Positions 55,840 through 64,000 of a stretch of 64,000 nt of DNA are shown one piece after another. The position numbers and the translations under genes were made by a program. Location: contig DUSF01000035.1 in NCBI GenBank assembly GCA_012842745.1, positions 1-64,000 of the forward strand, written 5' to 3'. The DNA is from Bacillus sp. (in: firmicutes) (GTDB lineage: Bacteria > Bacillota > Bacilli > Bacillales > Bacillaceae_J). The notes beneath the pieces are model-generated. The model saw only the letters and a list, made by a program, of their open reading frames with translations. It was not told the origin of the DNA and searched no databases. Numbering within the stretch: the stretch's first letter is position 1; each line of letters begins with the position of its first letter.

Positions 55840-55872
55840 AGGGCTGTACTGAATTACTCGGTACAGCCTTTC
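55838..55872. terminator. Bidirectional terminator
   Basis: GGCTGTAC (55842-55849) pairs with GTACAGCC (55861-55868), extended by AAG/CTT. Short T runs occur on both strands, between the convergent pseudouridine synthase gene and ytzE. Confidence 0.75.
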
Positions 55873-55876
55873 AATC

Positions 55877-56092
55877 TTATGATATCTTTACTTTCTTTTC
55901 GGTTGTTGTCCAGATGCCACGACTCGGACTCATTACTAAATTATTGAAGGTTAGGACATTTAAATCTCTTTGAATTGTCCGAGATGTCGTGCCAAATTCT
56001 TCAACAAGCTCTTGTGTTGAAACAGAGCCTTTTTCATTAATAAATAAGTAGACTGACTTAATGCGGTTAAGCATTCGGGAAGTCGGATTCAA
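55877..56092 (-). CDS. ytzE: DeoR-type helix-turn-helix protein YtzE
   Basis: A 71-residue regulator that is only a winged-helix domain: RIKSVYLFINEKGSVSTQEL, then EEFGTTSRTIQRDLNVL. The recognition helix is SRTIQRDLNVL. I chose TTG at 56092, with AAGGAG 7 bases upstream, because the resulting N-terminus (NPTSRMLNRIKS) aligns with B. subtilis YtzE. The in-frame ATG at 56119 lies before that ribosome site. There is no ligand domain. The targets are unknown. Confidence 0.88.
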   Translation of the reverse strand: MNPTSRMLNRIKSVYLFINEKGSVSTQELVEEFGTTSRTIQRDLNVLTFNNLVMSPSRGIWTTTEKKVKIS

Positions 56093-56393
56093 AAAACCAC
56101 TCCTTAATATTTTGTTCAAACATATTTGAACAAGAAATTAAATAGAGGTGCATTGTTATTTATTATTATTGTACACTATTTTTCTTAATAATAACTACTG
56201 AAATGGTAAAATTAACACAATATTTACATTATTCATAATTACAATTAGACTTGTATACATGAAAGTAGCTTGGATTAGTCACTCCAATTCGTTCATTTTC
56301 TTAATAAAATATATGCAATACAGCTTAAACTTTATGACTAGTTAGCAAAGGCTATAAATGGTTTTAAAAATTGTTGCGAAAGGAAAGGTGACA

Positions 56394-57836
56394 ATGAATA
56401 GGGTTGATGGTGTTCATTGGTGTGCTGAAGTTGAGAAGCGGAAGCATCAATTAATTCAGGATACACAGGATTTTCTGCGGATTAACAGTGTGTTAGATGA
56501 GGAAAGAGCAACAACGGAGGCACCGTTAGGGCAAGGAATTGCAAATGCACTAAACTTTATCCTTATGAAAGGGCAAAACGATAGTTTTAAAGTAAAAAAT
56601 GTAGATGGGCTAGCAGGACATATTGAATATGGAGAAGGAACGGAATTACTCGGAATCTTATGCCATGTTGATGTAGTACCGGAAGGTGATGGCTGGACTA
56701 GTGACCCTTACAGTGCGGAAATAAGAGATGGGAAAATATATGCTCGTGGGGCGATAGATGATAAAGGGCCCACAATGGCCGCTTATTATGCACTGAAAAT
56801 TGTAAAAGAGCTTGGACTACCGTTAAGGAAAAGAGTTAGAATAATAGTAGGTACGGATGAAGAAAGCCAGTGGCGTTGCGTAGACCATTATTTCAAACAT
56901 GAAGAAATGCCAACGATTGGTTTTGCGCCAGATGCAGATTTTCCAATCATCAATGCGGAAAAAGGAATATTTGATTTTGTGCTAGAGCAAAACATGACAG
57001 AGCAAAATAGTGATGAATGGAATGAAGTAGCTTTAGAAACATTTCATGCGGGCAGGCGACTAAATATGGTCCCTGATTTAGCCGAAACTACTATTAGTTG
57101 TAAATATAAAGAAGTGCTTATTAAGGTAAAAGATGCTTTTAAGAATTATCTAAATGAAAATGGTCTTACCGGAACGGCAACAACGGATAATAACACTGTT
57201 CAGCTCCGCTTAGAAGGGATATCTGCTCATGGGATGGAGCCAAACAAAGGGAAAAATGCAGGCTTGTTATTGAATAAATTTTTGTCAAACGAGATGGGTC
57301 ATGATTTGGATAGGCAAGGTAGTGCGTTTGTGTCCTTCGTGCAAAAATATTTTGGCGAAGATACGCGCGGCAAAGAGCTTGGTATTGCTTTTCTCGATGA
57401 AATACTAGGAGAGTTGACAATCAATAACGGAATGATTTCCTATCAAAAAAATGAAGGTGGAAAAATCGGCTTAAATCTTCGTTATCCATTCACACATGAT
57501 ATTGAACAAACGAAGCAAAAAATTAGTCATATTTCAGAAAGTAACCATTTTATATTTACTGAACTGAGTGATTCAAAACCACATTATGTGGACAGGGCTC
57601 ATCCATTAATTAAATCGCTGCAAAAGGTTTATGAGGAGCAAACAGGAGATCAAGCGGAGTTAATCGCCATTGGCGGCGGTACTTATGCCCGTTCATTAAA
57701 GGCTGGTGTAGCGTTTGGGCCTTTATTTCCTGGGCGGTCTGATGTTGCCCATCAAAAGGATGAATATATTGAAATCGAGGACTTATTAAAAGCAACTGCT
57801 ATTTATGCGCAAGCCATATATGAGTTGGCAAAATAA
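56394..57836 (+). CDS. pepV: M20 dipeptidase PepV
   Basis: A metal-dependent cytosolic dipeptidase of about 480 residues. Zinc-site segments are LCHVDVVPEGDGWTSDPY, RGAIDDKGPTMAAYYALK, GTDEESQWRC and APDADFPIINAEKG, ending in GVAFGPLFPGRSDVAHQKDE. A lid domain lies in the middle. I chose ATG 56394 with AAAGGTG 5 bases upstream. The lrgA gene follows 36 bases later. Confidence 0.95.
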   Translation: MNRVDGVHWCAEVEKRKHQLIQDTQDFLRINSVLDEERATTEAPLGQGIANALNFILMKGQNDSFKVKNVDGLAGHIEYGEGTELLGILCHVDVVPEGDGWTSDPYSAEIRDGKIYARGAIDDKGPTMAAYYALKIVKELGLPLRKRVRIIVGTDEESQWRCVDHYFKHEEMPTIGFAPDADFPIINAEKGIFDFVLEQNMTEQNSDEWNEVALETFHAGRRLNMVPDLAETTISCKYKEVLIKVKDAFKNYLNENGLTGTATTDNNTVQLRLEGISAHGMEPNKGKNAGLLLNKFLSNEMGHDLDRQGSAFVSFVQKYFGEDTRGKELGIAFLDEILGELTINNGMISYQKNEGGKIGLNLRYPFTHDIEQTKQKISHISESNHFIFTELSDSKPHYVDRAHPLIKSLQKVYEEQTGDQAELIAIGGGTYARSLKAGVAFGPLFPGRSDVAHQKDEYIEIEDLLKATAIYAQAIYELAK

Positions 57837-57872
57837 TTAAACTTTAATATTGCACTTCAGGGGGGCTTGGGG

Positions 57873-58265
57873 ATGTATTTTCGGATTATTTTTCAAATTG
57901 GTATTCTTTATTTGTTTTACTACATAGGTTTATGGATTCAAACCACCTTCCATTTAGTAATGCCGGGGAGCATTATTGGGATGCTCCTTTTATTCGGTTT
58001 ATTGATGACGGGAAAGTTTAAAGCGGCGTGGGTTGAAAAAGGGGCAAGTTTTTTACTCGCCCATTTGTCATTATTATTTATTCCTATCACTGTCGGGGTT
58101 ATTGACTTTTTTGATTTATTTAAAGGCCGTGGTTTATTTTCAATTATCGTCGTTAGCTTAAGCACTATTTTAGTTATGGTGACATCTTCGTTTGTTAGCC
58201 AATGGCTTGCAGAGAGGAAAGAGGGCCGAATACAGCTGCGATCCGAGGATGGGAGTAGACTATGA
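57873..58265 (+). CDS. lrgA: LrgA/CidA-family membrane protein
   Basis: A 130-residue holin-like protein with four hydrophobic spans. VMPGSIIGMLLLFGLLMTG and LLFIPITVGVIDFFDLF are the family signature. CidA/LrgA proteins affect murein hydrolase activity and, in B. subtilis, pyruvate transport. ATG 57873 is 7 bases from GGGGGG. It overlaps lrgB by 4 bases (ATGA), so the two subunits are coupled. Confidence 0.9.
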   Translation: MYFRIIFQIGILYLFYYIGLWIQTTFHLVMPGSIIGMLLLFGLLMTGKFKAAWVEKGASFLLAHLSLLFIPITVGVIDFFDLFKGRGLFSIIVVSLSTILVMVTSSFVSQWLAERKEGRIQLRSEDGSRL

Positions 58266-58948
58266 GTTTCGTTATTGCATTTATTGCTATTATTGGTACA
58301 ATCCTAACATATAATTTTATGAAAAAAGTATATATAAAGTTTTATACACCTTTTATGGTGCCAATTGTTACAGCAACAGTATTTTTAGTGTGCTTTTTAT
58401 TATTGTTTCACATCCCCTATGAAACTTATATGGTTGGCGGGAAATGGATTGTCCATTTATTAGGACCGGCCGTCGTTGCCTTAGCTTATCCGTTATATAA
58501 ACAAATGGCTACAATTAAGCAATTCGCCATTCCGATTATTACAGGAGTTTTTGTTGGAACGTTTGTTGGCATTATTAGCGGGATTGAATTAGCATTACTT
58601 TTTGATGTTGAACCATTAACGCTATATTCCCTCGTTCCAAAATCAGTTACTTCCCCAGTAGCAATGGATATTGCTACAGTAATCGGTGGAAATCCAACAT
58701 TAGCTGCGGTTTTTGTAATGGTAGCAGGTGTTATAGGTGCTGTTTTAGGGCCATATCTGTTAAAATGGATACATGTAACCCATTTTATTGGAAGAGGAAT
58801 AGGATTTGGTACGTCTGCACATGGGATTGGTACATCGAAGGCTTTGGAAATGGGAGAAAAGGAAGGAGCGCTTAGCTCAATTGCGATGACCCTTAGTACC
58901 ATTTTTGCTTCGTTATTAAGTCCCTTTCTCGTACATCTATTATTATAA
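58262..58948 (+). CDS. lrgB: LrgB/CidB-family membrane protein
   Basis: A 228-residue partner of LrgA with about seven hydrophobic spans. It has LGPAVVALAYPLYKQ, SLVPKSVTSPVAMDIA and GRGIGFGTSAHGIGTSKALE, the conserved LrgB segments. It may form a pyruvate/H+ facilitator, or act in autolysis control, together with LrgA. No LytST two-component genes are adjacent, so control is unclear. Confidence 0.92.
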   Translation: MSFVIAFIAIIGTILTYNFMKKVYIKFYTPFMVPIVTATVFLVCFLLLFHIPYETYMVGGKWIVHLLGPAVVALAYPLYKQMATIKQFAIPIITGVFVGTFVGIISGIELALLFDVEPLTLYSLVPKSVTSPVAMDIATVIGGNPTLAAVFVMVAGVIGAVLGPYLLKWIHVTHFIGRGIGFGTSAHGIGTSKALEMGEKEGALSSIAMTLSTIFASLLSPFLVHLLL

Positions 58949-58965
58949 ATTTGGAGGAAAGCCTT

Positions 58966-59991
58966 GTGGCACAGTTAATTAAATTACAGGATTTTATATC
59001 CCGTTATGAAACTGATATTTTCCGTTATCCAAGTCAATATTTACGTTTAAAAAGAGAACGCTGGGAATTAATCAAAGCTGCATGTTCTCTTGATGAGGGT
59101 AGTGTAGAAGATAAGCCGAATTTTGAAAATACTCAAAGTGGCGGTGTAAAATTCGCTGGTTTTGAGGATTATGATGAAGACTGGCTAGAAAGTGGGAAAA
59201 AAGGCGTACTTGGAACGATAAAACACTGGTTTAAAAAATCAAAAAATGGTGTGGAAACAGACGATATAAATACAGAATTTGATAATGAAGCACCAAATAT
59301 TTTATGGGATAAAAGAAAAACAAAAGAAGAAATAAAGCAAGAATTTCTTGACGAAATCTTTCGCTTTCAAATCAATTGGGCAAGTTCGACGATTCTTGAC
59401 CGCTCCTTTGTTGGTGAGGAGATTTATCATGATGATGTTCTGAAATACTTTTTACAACATTTCCCAGATAACTATTTTTTATTATATAAGCCTACTTTAT
59501 TCGTAAAAAAAGCGCCGATTGATTTAGAGATTATTTTAATAAGCCCTGTGGCAACCTTTTGTATATCAATTGTTGAAAGCGATGAAATGAGCGTTTTTGA
59601 AATGGACCGAGGTCGCTATTGGTTTGAGACGATTGGGGAGAAAAATATTAAAAGGATCAATCCTTTGCTTTCTTTAAATCGGGCCGAAAGTTTAGTAAAG
59701 GGGTATTATAACCATTATAATGTTGAGATGCCGGTCCATAAAATTGTCCTATCTAGAACAGGATATATAGAAGGGAATTATGAACCACCTAATACATTTT
59801 TTGTTGATAAAAGAAATTATAGTGATTGGTATGCACGATTACGAAGGCTTCCATCCCCTATTAAATACGTTCAATTAAAAGGGGCACAGGCGCTTTTAAA
59901 ACATACTCAGTCAACGTATGTGCGCAGGAATGAATGGGAGAAAACTGAAGATGAGATTTATTTTAATGATGATGATCCTGATTTTTTTTAA
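58966..59991 (+). CDS. NERD-like domain protein, unknown function
   Basis: A 341-residue soluble protein. Residues 1-40 are helical (KLQDFISRYETDIFRYPSQ). A charged, low-complexity linker near 50-120 contains WLESGKKGVLGTIKHWFKK. Residues 150-330 look like the nuclease-related NERD fold: NYFLLYKPTLFVKKAPIDLE and AQALLKHTQ. The C-terminus is acidic (NDDDPDFF). I chose GTG 58966 because GGAGG lies 8 bases upstream; TTG 58951 overlaps it. It lies between lrgB and amyX. No nuclease activity is implied. Confidence 0.65.
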   Translation: MAQLIKLQDFISRYETDIFRYPSQYLRLKRERWELIKAACSLDEGSVEDKPNFENTQSGGVKFAGFEDYDEDWLESGKKGVLGTIKHWFKKSKNGVETDDINTEFDNEAPNILWDKRKTKEEIKQEFLDEIFRFQINWASSTILDRSFVGEEIYHDDVLKYFLQHFPDNYFLLYKPTLFVKKAPIDLEIILISPVATFCISIVESDEMSVFEMDRGRYWFETIGEKNIKRINPLLSLNRAESLVKGYYNHYNVEMPVHKIVLSRTGYIEGNYEPPNTFFVDKRNYSDWYARLRRLPSPIKYVQLKGAQALLKHTQSTYVRRNEWEKTEDEIYFNDDDPDFF

Positions 59992-60021
59992 CAAGTCGTA
60001 GCGACATATTTGAGGTGAAAC

Positions 60022-62175
60022 ATGAGCTGGTTTGAAGCATATTTAGATGAAATGGATATCGTTACTATCTTGTTTTCAAAAGAAAGGCCTTCAGTTGACC
60101 ATAAACAATTTGTTTTAAGTGATGGAATCAAAACGTATTCCTTGTCAATTATAAAAACGGAACAATTATTAACGGAAACAAAATATATTTGCAAGTCATC
60201 GGCCGAAGTAGAACTTGGAAAAAAATATACCGTATCAGATTTCTTTGGCAATCAAACGGATCTACTCATTGGTTCTGTTATTCGGACAGCGAGATTTGAC
60301 CAGTTGTTTTTTTATGACGGAAATGATTTAGGAGTAACCTTTTCGCCAAAGAAATCAATTTTCAAGGTATGGGCCCCAACAGCCGAGGGTGTTACGCTTT
60401 TATTTTACAATAAAAAAGGCCAAGTAATCCGGGCAATGAATATGGTGCGTGGCAATAAAGGGGTTTGGTCGCTAGAATTAGATGGAAATCATGAGGGGAA
60501 GTATTATCGTTATAATGTATATGTAAATAAAACTTGGCGTGATGCTGTCGATCCATATGTAAAAGCCGTGTCCGTGAATGGGGAATATGGAATTATAATT
60601 GACAGTGATAAAGCGTTTGTCCCTAGACAATCACAGCATTTGCCGCCCTTTACATCTCCGACAGACGCCATTATCTATGAAACTCATATTCGTGATTTTT
60701 CAATCCATCCGGAAAGCGGCGTAAAAAACAAAGGAAAATATGTAGCATTTTGTGAAGAAGGAACAAAAGGCCCTAATAATTGTTTGACATGTCTAGATTA
60801 TATCGTTGATCTTGGCATTACTCATCTTGAACTCTTGCCGTTTAATGATTTTGGCGGGGTTAATGAAACATCTTGGCAGGAGCAATATAATTGGGGCTAT
60901 AATCCTGTTCATTATAATGCACCAGAAGGAAGCTATGCAACAGATCCGTATGATCCTTATGTTCGCATTCGGGAAGCAAAGGAAATGATTGAAGCGCTTC
61001 ATCGTAAAGGTATTCGTGTTATTATGGATGTCGTTTACAATCATGTTTATAAGCTTGAATATTCTTCCTTTAGAAAAATAGTTCCAGGGTATTACTTCCG
61101 TTATAACGAATTTGGGTTTCTATCTAATGGGACAGGAGTTGGAAACGATATTGCATCAGAACGTCTTATGGTGCGAAAATTCATTATTGATTCTGTCCTA
61201 TACTGGATTAAAGAATATAATATTGATGGTTTTCGTTTTGATTTGATGGGGATATTGGATATTGAGACGATGAATGCAATCCGTTGTGCAATCGATGAAA
61301 TTGACCCGTCAATCATTATGATCGGCGAAGGCTGGAATTTGGATACGGCATTACCTGTAAACGAACTGGCGATTATGAAGAATGCTACCAAAATGCCGAG
61401 GATTGCTCATTTTAATGATGTGTTCCGCAATACAGTAAAGGGCAGTATTTTTGATTTATTGGATCAAGGCTTTATTTCAGGCGATACAAAGGGTGTAGAA
61501 AGCTTGAAATATCTTTTTGCAGGTAGTATACGCCTTTCGAACGATGTAAAAGGAATGTTCTCATCACCGGCACAAAGTGTGAATTATGTAGAATGTCATG
61601 ACAATCATACGCTATGGGATAAGTTGGCAATCTGTAATGCTGATGAATCTGTTGAAATTAGGAGAAAACGGCATTATCTTGCCATCGCCATCGCTTTACT
61701 TTCACAAGGAATACCTTTTCTCCACAGTGGTATGGAGTTTTTTCGGACAAAATATGGTGAAGGCAATAGCTATAATCAGCCTGATAAGATTAATCAGCTT
61801 GATTGGGCAAGAAAAAGCATGTACGAGAATTATATTCCTTTAATAAAAAAAATAATTGCAATTCGAAAAGCCCACCCAGCCTTTCGGTTGGCAACGGCCA
61901 AAAAAATTCGAAAACATTATACATGGTTGAACATATCACCTAATCTAGTTGGTTTTATGCTTGATGAATTAGCTGATATTGACTCTTGGAAAAAAATCAT
62001 CGTGCTATTTAATAACGGCCTTATTCAAAAAGAATTTCTGCTGAATGATGATAATGTATGGAATATAGTAACATTTAGTGGAACAGATGATGTAAATAAA
62101 AGTGGAACGAGTCAAGTGAAAAATAAAGTGATGATTGAACCACTTTCAACATTGATTCTTTATAAAACATTCTAG
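60022..62175 (+). CDS. amyX: Type I pullulanase
   Basis: A GH13_14 debranching enzyme that cuts alpha-1,6 links in pullulan and branched glucans. It has 717 residues. An N-terminal domain and CBM48 (about 100-190) precede the pullulanase signature YNWGYNPVHYNAPEGSY. The catalytic set is D407 in DGFRFD, E436 in IGEGWN and D527 in ECHDNH. No signal peptide is seen, so it is intracellular; a GAGGTG ribosome site precedes the ATG. It may debranch glycogen made by the glg operon, which has no glgX. Confidence 0.96.
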   Translation: MSWFEAYLDEMDIVTILFSKERPSVDHKQFVLSDGIKTYSLSIIKTEQLLTETKYICKSSAEVELGKKYTVSDFFGNQTDLLIGSVIRTARFDQLFFYDGNDLGVTFSPKKSIFKVWAPTAEGVTLLFYNKKGQVIRAMNMVRGNKGVWSLELDGNHEGKYYRYNVYVNKTWRDAVDPYVKAVSVNGEYGIIIDSDKAFVPRQSQHLPPFTSPTDAIIYETHIRDFSIHPESGVKNKGKYVAFCEEGTKGPNNCLTCLDYIVDLGITHLELLPFNDFGGVNETSWQEQYNWGYNPVHYNAPEGSYATDPYDPYVRIREAKEMIEALHRKGIRVIMDVVYNHVYKLEYSSFRKIVPGYYFRYNEFGFLSNGTGVGNDIASERLMVRKFIIDSVLYWIKEYNIDGFRFDLMGILDIETMNAIRCAIDEIDPSIIMIGEGWNLDTALPVNELAIMKNATKMPRIAHFNDVFRNTVKGSIFDLLDQGFISGDTKGVESLKYLFAGSIRLSNDVKGMFSSPAQSVNYVECHDNHTLWDKLAICNADESVEIRRKRHYLAIAIALLSQGIPFLHSGMEFFRTKYGEGNSYNQPDKINQLDWARKSMYENYIPLIKKIIAIRKAHPAFRLATAKKIRKHYTWLNISPNLVGFMLDELADIDSWKKIIVLFNNGLIQKEFLLNDDNVWNIVTFSGTDDVNKSGTSQVKNKVMIEPLSTLILYKTF

Positions 62176-62194
62176 AAAATGTAGGTGAACAGCA

Positions 62195-62995
62195 TTGGAT
62201 ATTAGTTTAGGGTTAGGAAAAGGTTGGGAGGTTTTTCCCGCAGGTGGTGCCACTGGCGAAGCCTACATCGCTCAATATGAAGGCCAAAACAAACTTTTCC
62301 TGAAAAGAAATTCCTCCCCGTTTTTGGCTGTGTTATCTGCTGAAGGGATTGTGCCAAAGTTAATTTGGACAAAAAGAATGGAAAACGGCGATGTCATTAC
62401 AGCACAACATTGGTTACAGGGGAGAGAGTTAAAACCAATTGATATGGCAAGCATTGCTGTTGCTACTCTTTTAAGTAAAATACATCATTCAAAAGAACTT
62501 CTTACTATGCTGCAAAAGCTTGGAAAAAAACAAATACCGCCAATCGAATTATTAGCGGCTTTAAAACAAAAATTAGCGCAAATGAATATGTCTGAAAATA
62601 TTGTAGAGTCTTCTATTCGTTTTTTAGAGGAAGAGTTACCATATATAAATCAAGACATTTTATGTGTTTGTCATTGCGATATCAATCATAATAATTGGCT
62701 GATGAGTGATCATGAGGAACTATATTTAATTGATTGGGATGGAGCGATGATTGCGGACCCAGCTTTAGATTTGGGTCCATTACTATACTTGTATATCCCT
62801 AAAGAAAACTGGAAAGATTGGCTTGTCCATTATGGTATAGATTTGACTGTAGATTTGGAAAGAAGAATGCAATGGTACATTATTTACCAAGCAATAGCAG
62901 CAATTATATGGCATAACGATCGTAACGAAATTAGTCAATGCCAACAGTGGATTAGGGATTTAGAGCAAATGATGTATCCATTTTCTCAGGAATGA
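62195..62995 (+). CDS. ytmP: Aminoglycoside/choline-kinase-fold phosphotransferase YtmP
   Basis: A 266-residue APH-family kinase. The nucleotide-binding N-lobe has FLKRNSSPFLAVLSAEGIVPK. The catalytic loop is CHCDINHNNWLM (HxDxxxxN) and the metal motif is LIDWDGAMIADPALDLG. The substrate is unknown; related proteins phosphorylate thiamine or choline. The start is TTG, 9 bases after TAGGTG. The ytzH gene converges from 6 bases downstream. Confidence 0.9.
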   Translation: MDISLGLGKGWEVFPAGGATGEAYIAQYEGQNKLFLKRNSSPFLAVLSAEGIVPKLIWTKRMENGDVITAQHWLQGRELKPIDMASIAVATLLSKIHHSKELLTMLQKLGKKQIPPIELLAALKQKLAQMNMSENIVESSIRFLEEELPYINQDILCVCHCDINHNNWLMSDHEELYLIDWDGAMIADPALDLGPLLYLYIPKENWKDWLVHYGIDLTVDLERRMQWYIIYQAIAAIIWHNDRNEISQCQQWIRDLEQMMYPFSQE

Positions 62996-63001
62996 TGTTG
63001 G

Positions 63002-63286
63002 CTATGTCAAATTATAATGGCTTATATCGTCAATCCACATGGATAAGTTATTTTTATGTTCGGTAATATGTTCATCCATATTTTTTGCATTTTGCCCATG
63101 CAAACTGTAGTTATAAACATCTAGCAAAGTATTTTTCATTTGTTCGTTCACTTGTTGATTTCCTAGTAATGACTGAATAAGTCTTTCCATTTGTTGACAT
63201 TCAGACGCTGTACCACTGCAGTCAAGCTGATGATTTGTTAATATATCTTGTAATATGGATAATTGGTGTTTTTCATTTAAAGGCAT
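63002..63286 (-). CDS. ytzH: Small conserved protein YtzH
   Basis: A 94-residue soluble helical protein. LNEKHQLSILQDILTNHQLD, CSGTASECQQMERLIQSLL and the C-terminal HITEHKNNLSMWIDDI match B. subtilis YtzH. Two cysteines (C19 and C25) are in the middle. GGAGGAAT lies before the ATG. The function is unknown. It is convergent with ytmP and divergent from trmB, the same arrangement as in B. subtilis. Confidence 0.88.
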   Translation of the reverse strand: MPLNEKHQLSILQDILTNHQLDCSGTASECQQMERLIQSLLGNQQVNEQMKNTLLDVYNYSLHGQNAKNMDEHITEHKNNLSMWIDDISHYNLT

Positions 63287-63360
63287 TGTTATTCCTCCTT
63301 TTTTCTTTTCTTATAGTAAACAAAATAATAAAATAATATTCTCAGAGGGGGGTAATTTAT

Positions 63361-64000
63361 ATGAGATTGCGAAATAAACCATGGGCATATGATAAAATAA
63401 AAGAACATCCGAATGCGCTTATTGCTTCGCCAGAACACTTTTGCGGCAAATGGAAAACTGAGATTTTTCGTAATGGAAATCCAATCCACATTGAAATAGG
63501 GATGGGAAAAGGAACATTTATTAATGGAATGGCTAGACAACACTCGGAAATAAATTTTATTGGGGTTGAAAAATATACGAGTGTAATCGTCAGTGCGTTA
63601 GAGCTTACGCTTGAAAATAATCTGCCAAATGTGAGGTTATTAAATATAGATGCAAATACATTGCCAGCAATCTTTGAAAAAGGAGAGCTTTCACGAATTT
63701 ATTTAAATTTTTCAGACCCGTGGCCGAAAAACAGACACGAAAAAAGACGATTAACCCATGAATCATTTTTAGCGATGTATGAAAGGGTGCTAGTGAAAGG
63801 TGGGGAAATACACCTGAAAACAGATAACCAAGGGCTATTTGAATATTCATTAGAAAGTTTTTCAAGATACGGGATGATTATTAAAAACATTAGCCTTGAT
63901 CTCCATCATAGCGATATGAAGGGGAATGTCATGACAGAGTATGAAGAGAAGTTTTCGAAAAAAGGCAATAGGATTTACCGTTGTGAGGCGAAATTCCGTT
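63361..64000 (+). CDS. trmB: tRNA (guanine-N7-)-methyltransferase, 3' partial
   Basis: Makes m7G46 in tRNA with SAM. It opens with ATG at 63361, 8 bases after GGGGGG, and runs off the right edge after 213 codons. The N-terminus is [16 protein letters not shown] motif I is [12 protein letters not shown] (near 40-51). The family signature [18 protein letters not shown] lies near 116-133. The last visible residues (RCEAKFR) are where Bacillus TrmB ends, so only the stop codon may be missing. Confidence 0.96.
   Translation, partial: MRLRNKPWAYDKIKEHPNALIASPEHFCGKWKTEIFRNGNPIHIEIGMGKGTFINGMARQHSEINFIGVEKYTSVIVSALELTLENNLPNVRLLNIDANTLPAIFEKGELSRIYLNFSDPWPKNRHEKRRLTHESFLAMYERVLVKGGEIHLKTDNQGLFEYSLESFSRYGMIIKNISLDLHHSDMKGNVMTEYEEKFSKKGNRIYRCEAKFR

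Noticed and set aside
1..64000. tRNA or rRNA genes
   Set aside because: No cloverleaf with the GGTTCGA-type T arm and no rRNA signature were found by eye on either strand.

Overview
This 64 kb window is a stretch of chromosome from an AT-rich, spore-forming Firmicute of the family Bacillaceae. The gene order matches, from memory, the yte-ytz segment of Bacillus subtilis: yteA, men genes, ytkCD, ytlACD, ytmA, pckA, metK, ytoA, ytpAB, ytqAB, ytzC, leuS, ytfP, ytgP, ytzE, pepV, amyX, ytmP, ytzH, trmB. Strong AGGAGG-type ribosome sites, GTG and TTG starts, SAM-I and T-box leaders and T-rich intrinsic terminators also fit. I cannot name the species. I saw no rRNA, tRNA, CRISPR array, insertion sequence or prophage.

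Layout. 1-1545: a 52-bp tandem repeat at the left edge, then a minus-strand CheY and a MshEN/CheX-like fusion. 1.7-10 kb: a possible small RNA and the glycogen operon glgBCDAP. 10.1-12.8 kb: an exported SLH-domain protein, a universal stress protein and yteA. 12.8-20.6 kb: menaquinone synthesis, with menA divergent from menFDHB-menE and no menC. 20.7-29.6 kb: an accessory-looking catabolic block with a DctPQM TRAP transporter, a DctSR two-component system, a second TRAP binding protein fused into an operon with a tartrate/D-malate dehydrogenase, and a lipid-anchored diheme TsdA-like thiosulfate dehydrogenase. 29.7-31.8 kb: an OmpR-type two-component pair. 32-37.3 kb: small proteins, a holin-like protein, a Nudix hydrolase, an ABC importer and an esterase. 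37.5-41 kb: pckA, with a candidate CcpN site, divergent from SAM-riboswitch-controlled metK. 41-47 kb: cold-inducible genes, ytoA, ytpAB (phospholipase and sesquarterpene synthase), ytqAB (tRNA wobble-uridine modification) and ytzC. 46.7-49.5 kb: T-box controlled leuS. 49.7-64 kb: a chemoreceptor, ytfP, the MurJ-like ytgP, a pseudouridine synthase, ytzE, pepV, lrgAB, a NERD-like protein, pullulanase amyX, ytmP, ytzH and the start of trmB.

How the genes fit together. Carbon storage (glg) and debranching (amyX), gluconeogenesis (pckA), dicarboxylate uptake and oxidation (dct, dmlA) and quinone synthesis (men) give a central-carbon and respiration theme. The most unusual items are the MshEN-CheX/CheY pair, the TsdA lipoprotein, the sensor-like TRAP protein with dmlA, a 5 x 21 bp intergenic array bounded by an inverted repeat, and a three-copy motif between menB and menE. 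Many genes are ordinary housekeeping genes. Reannotated start codons (for example menE, ytzE, pckA, ytzC, dctR) rest on ribosome-site spacing.
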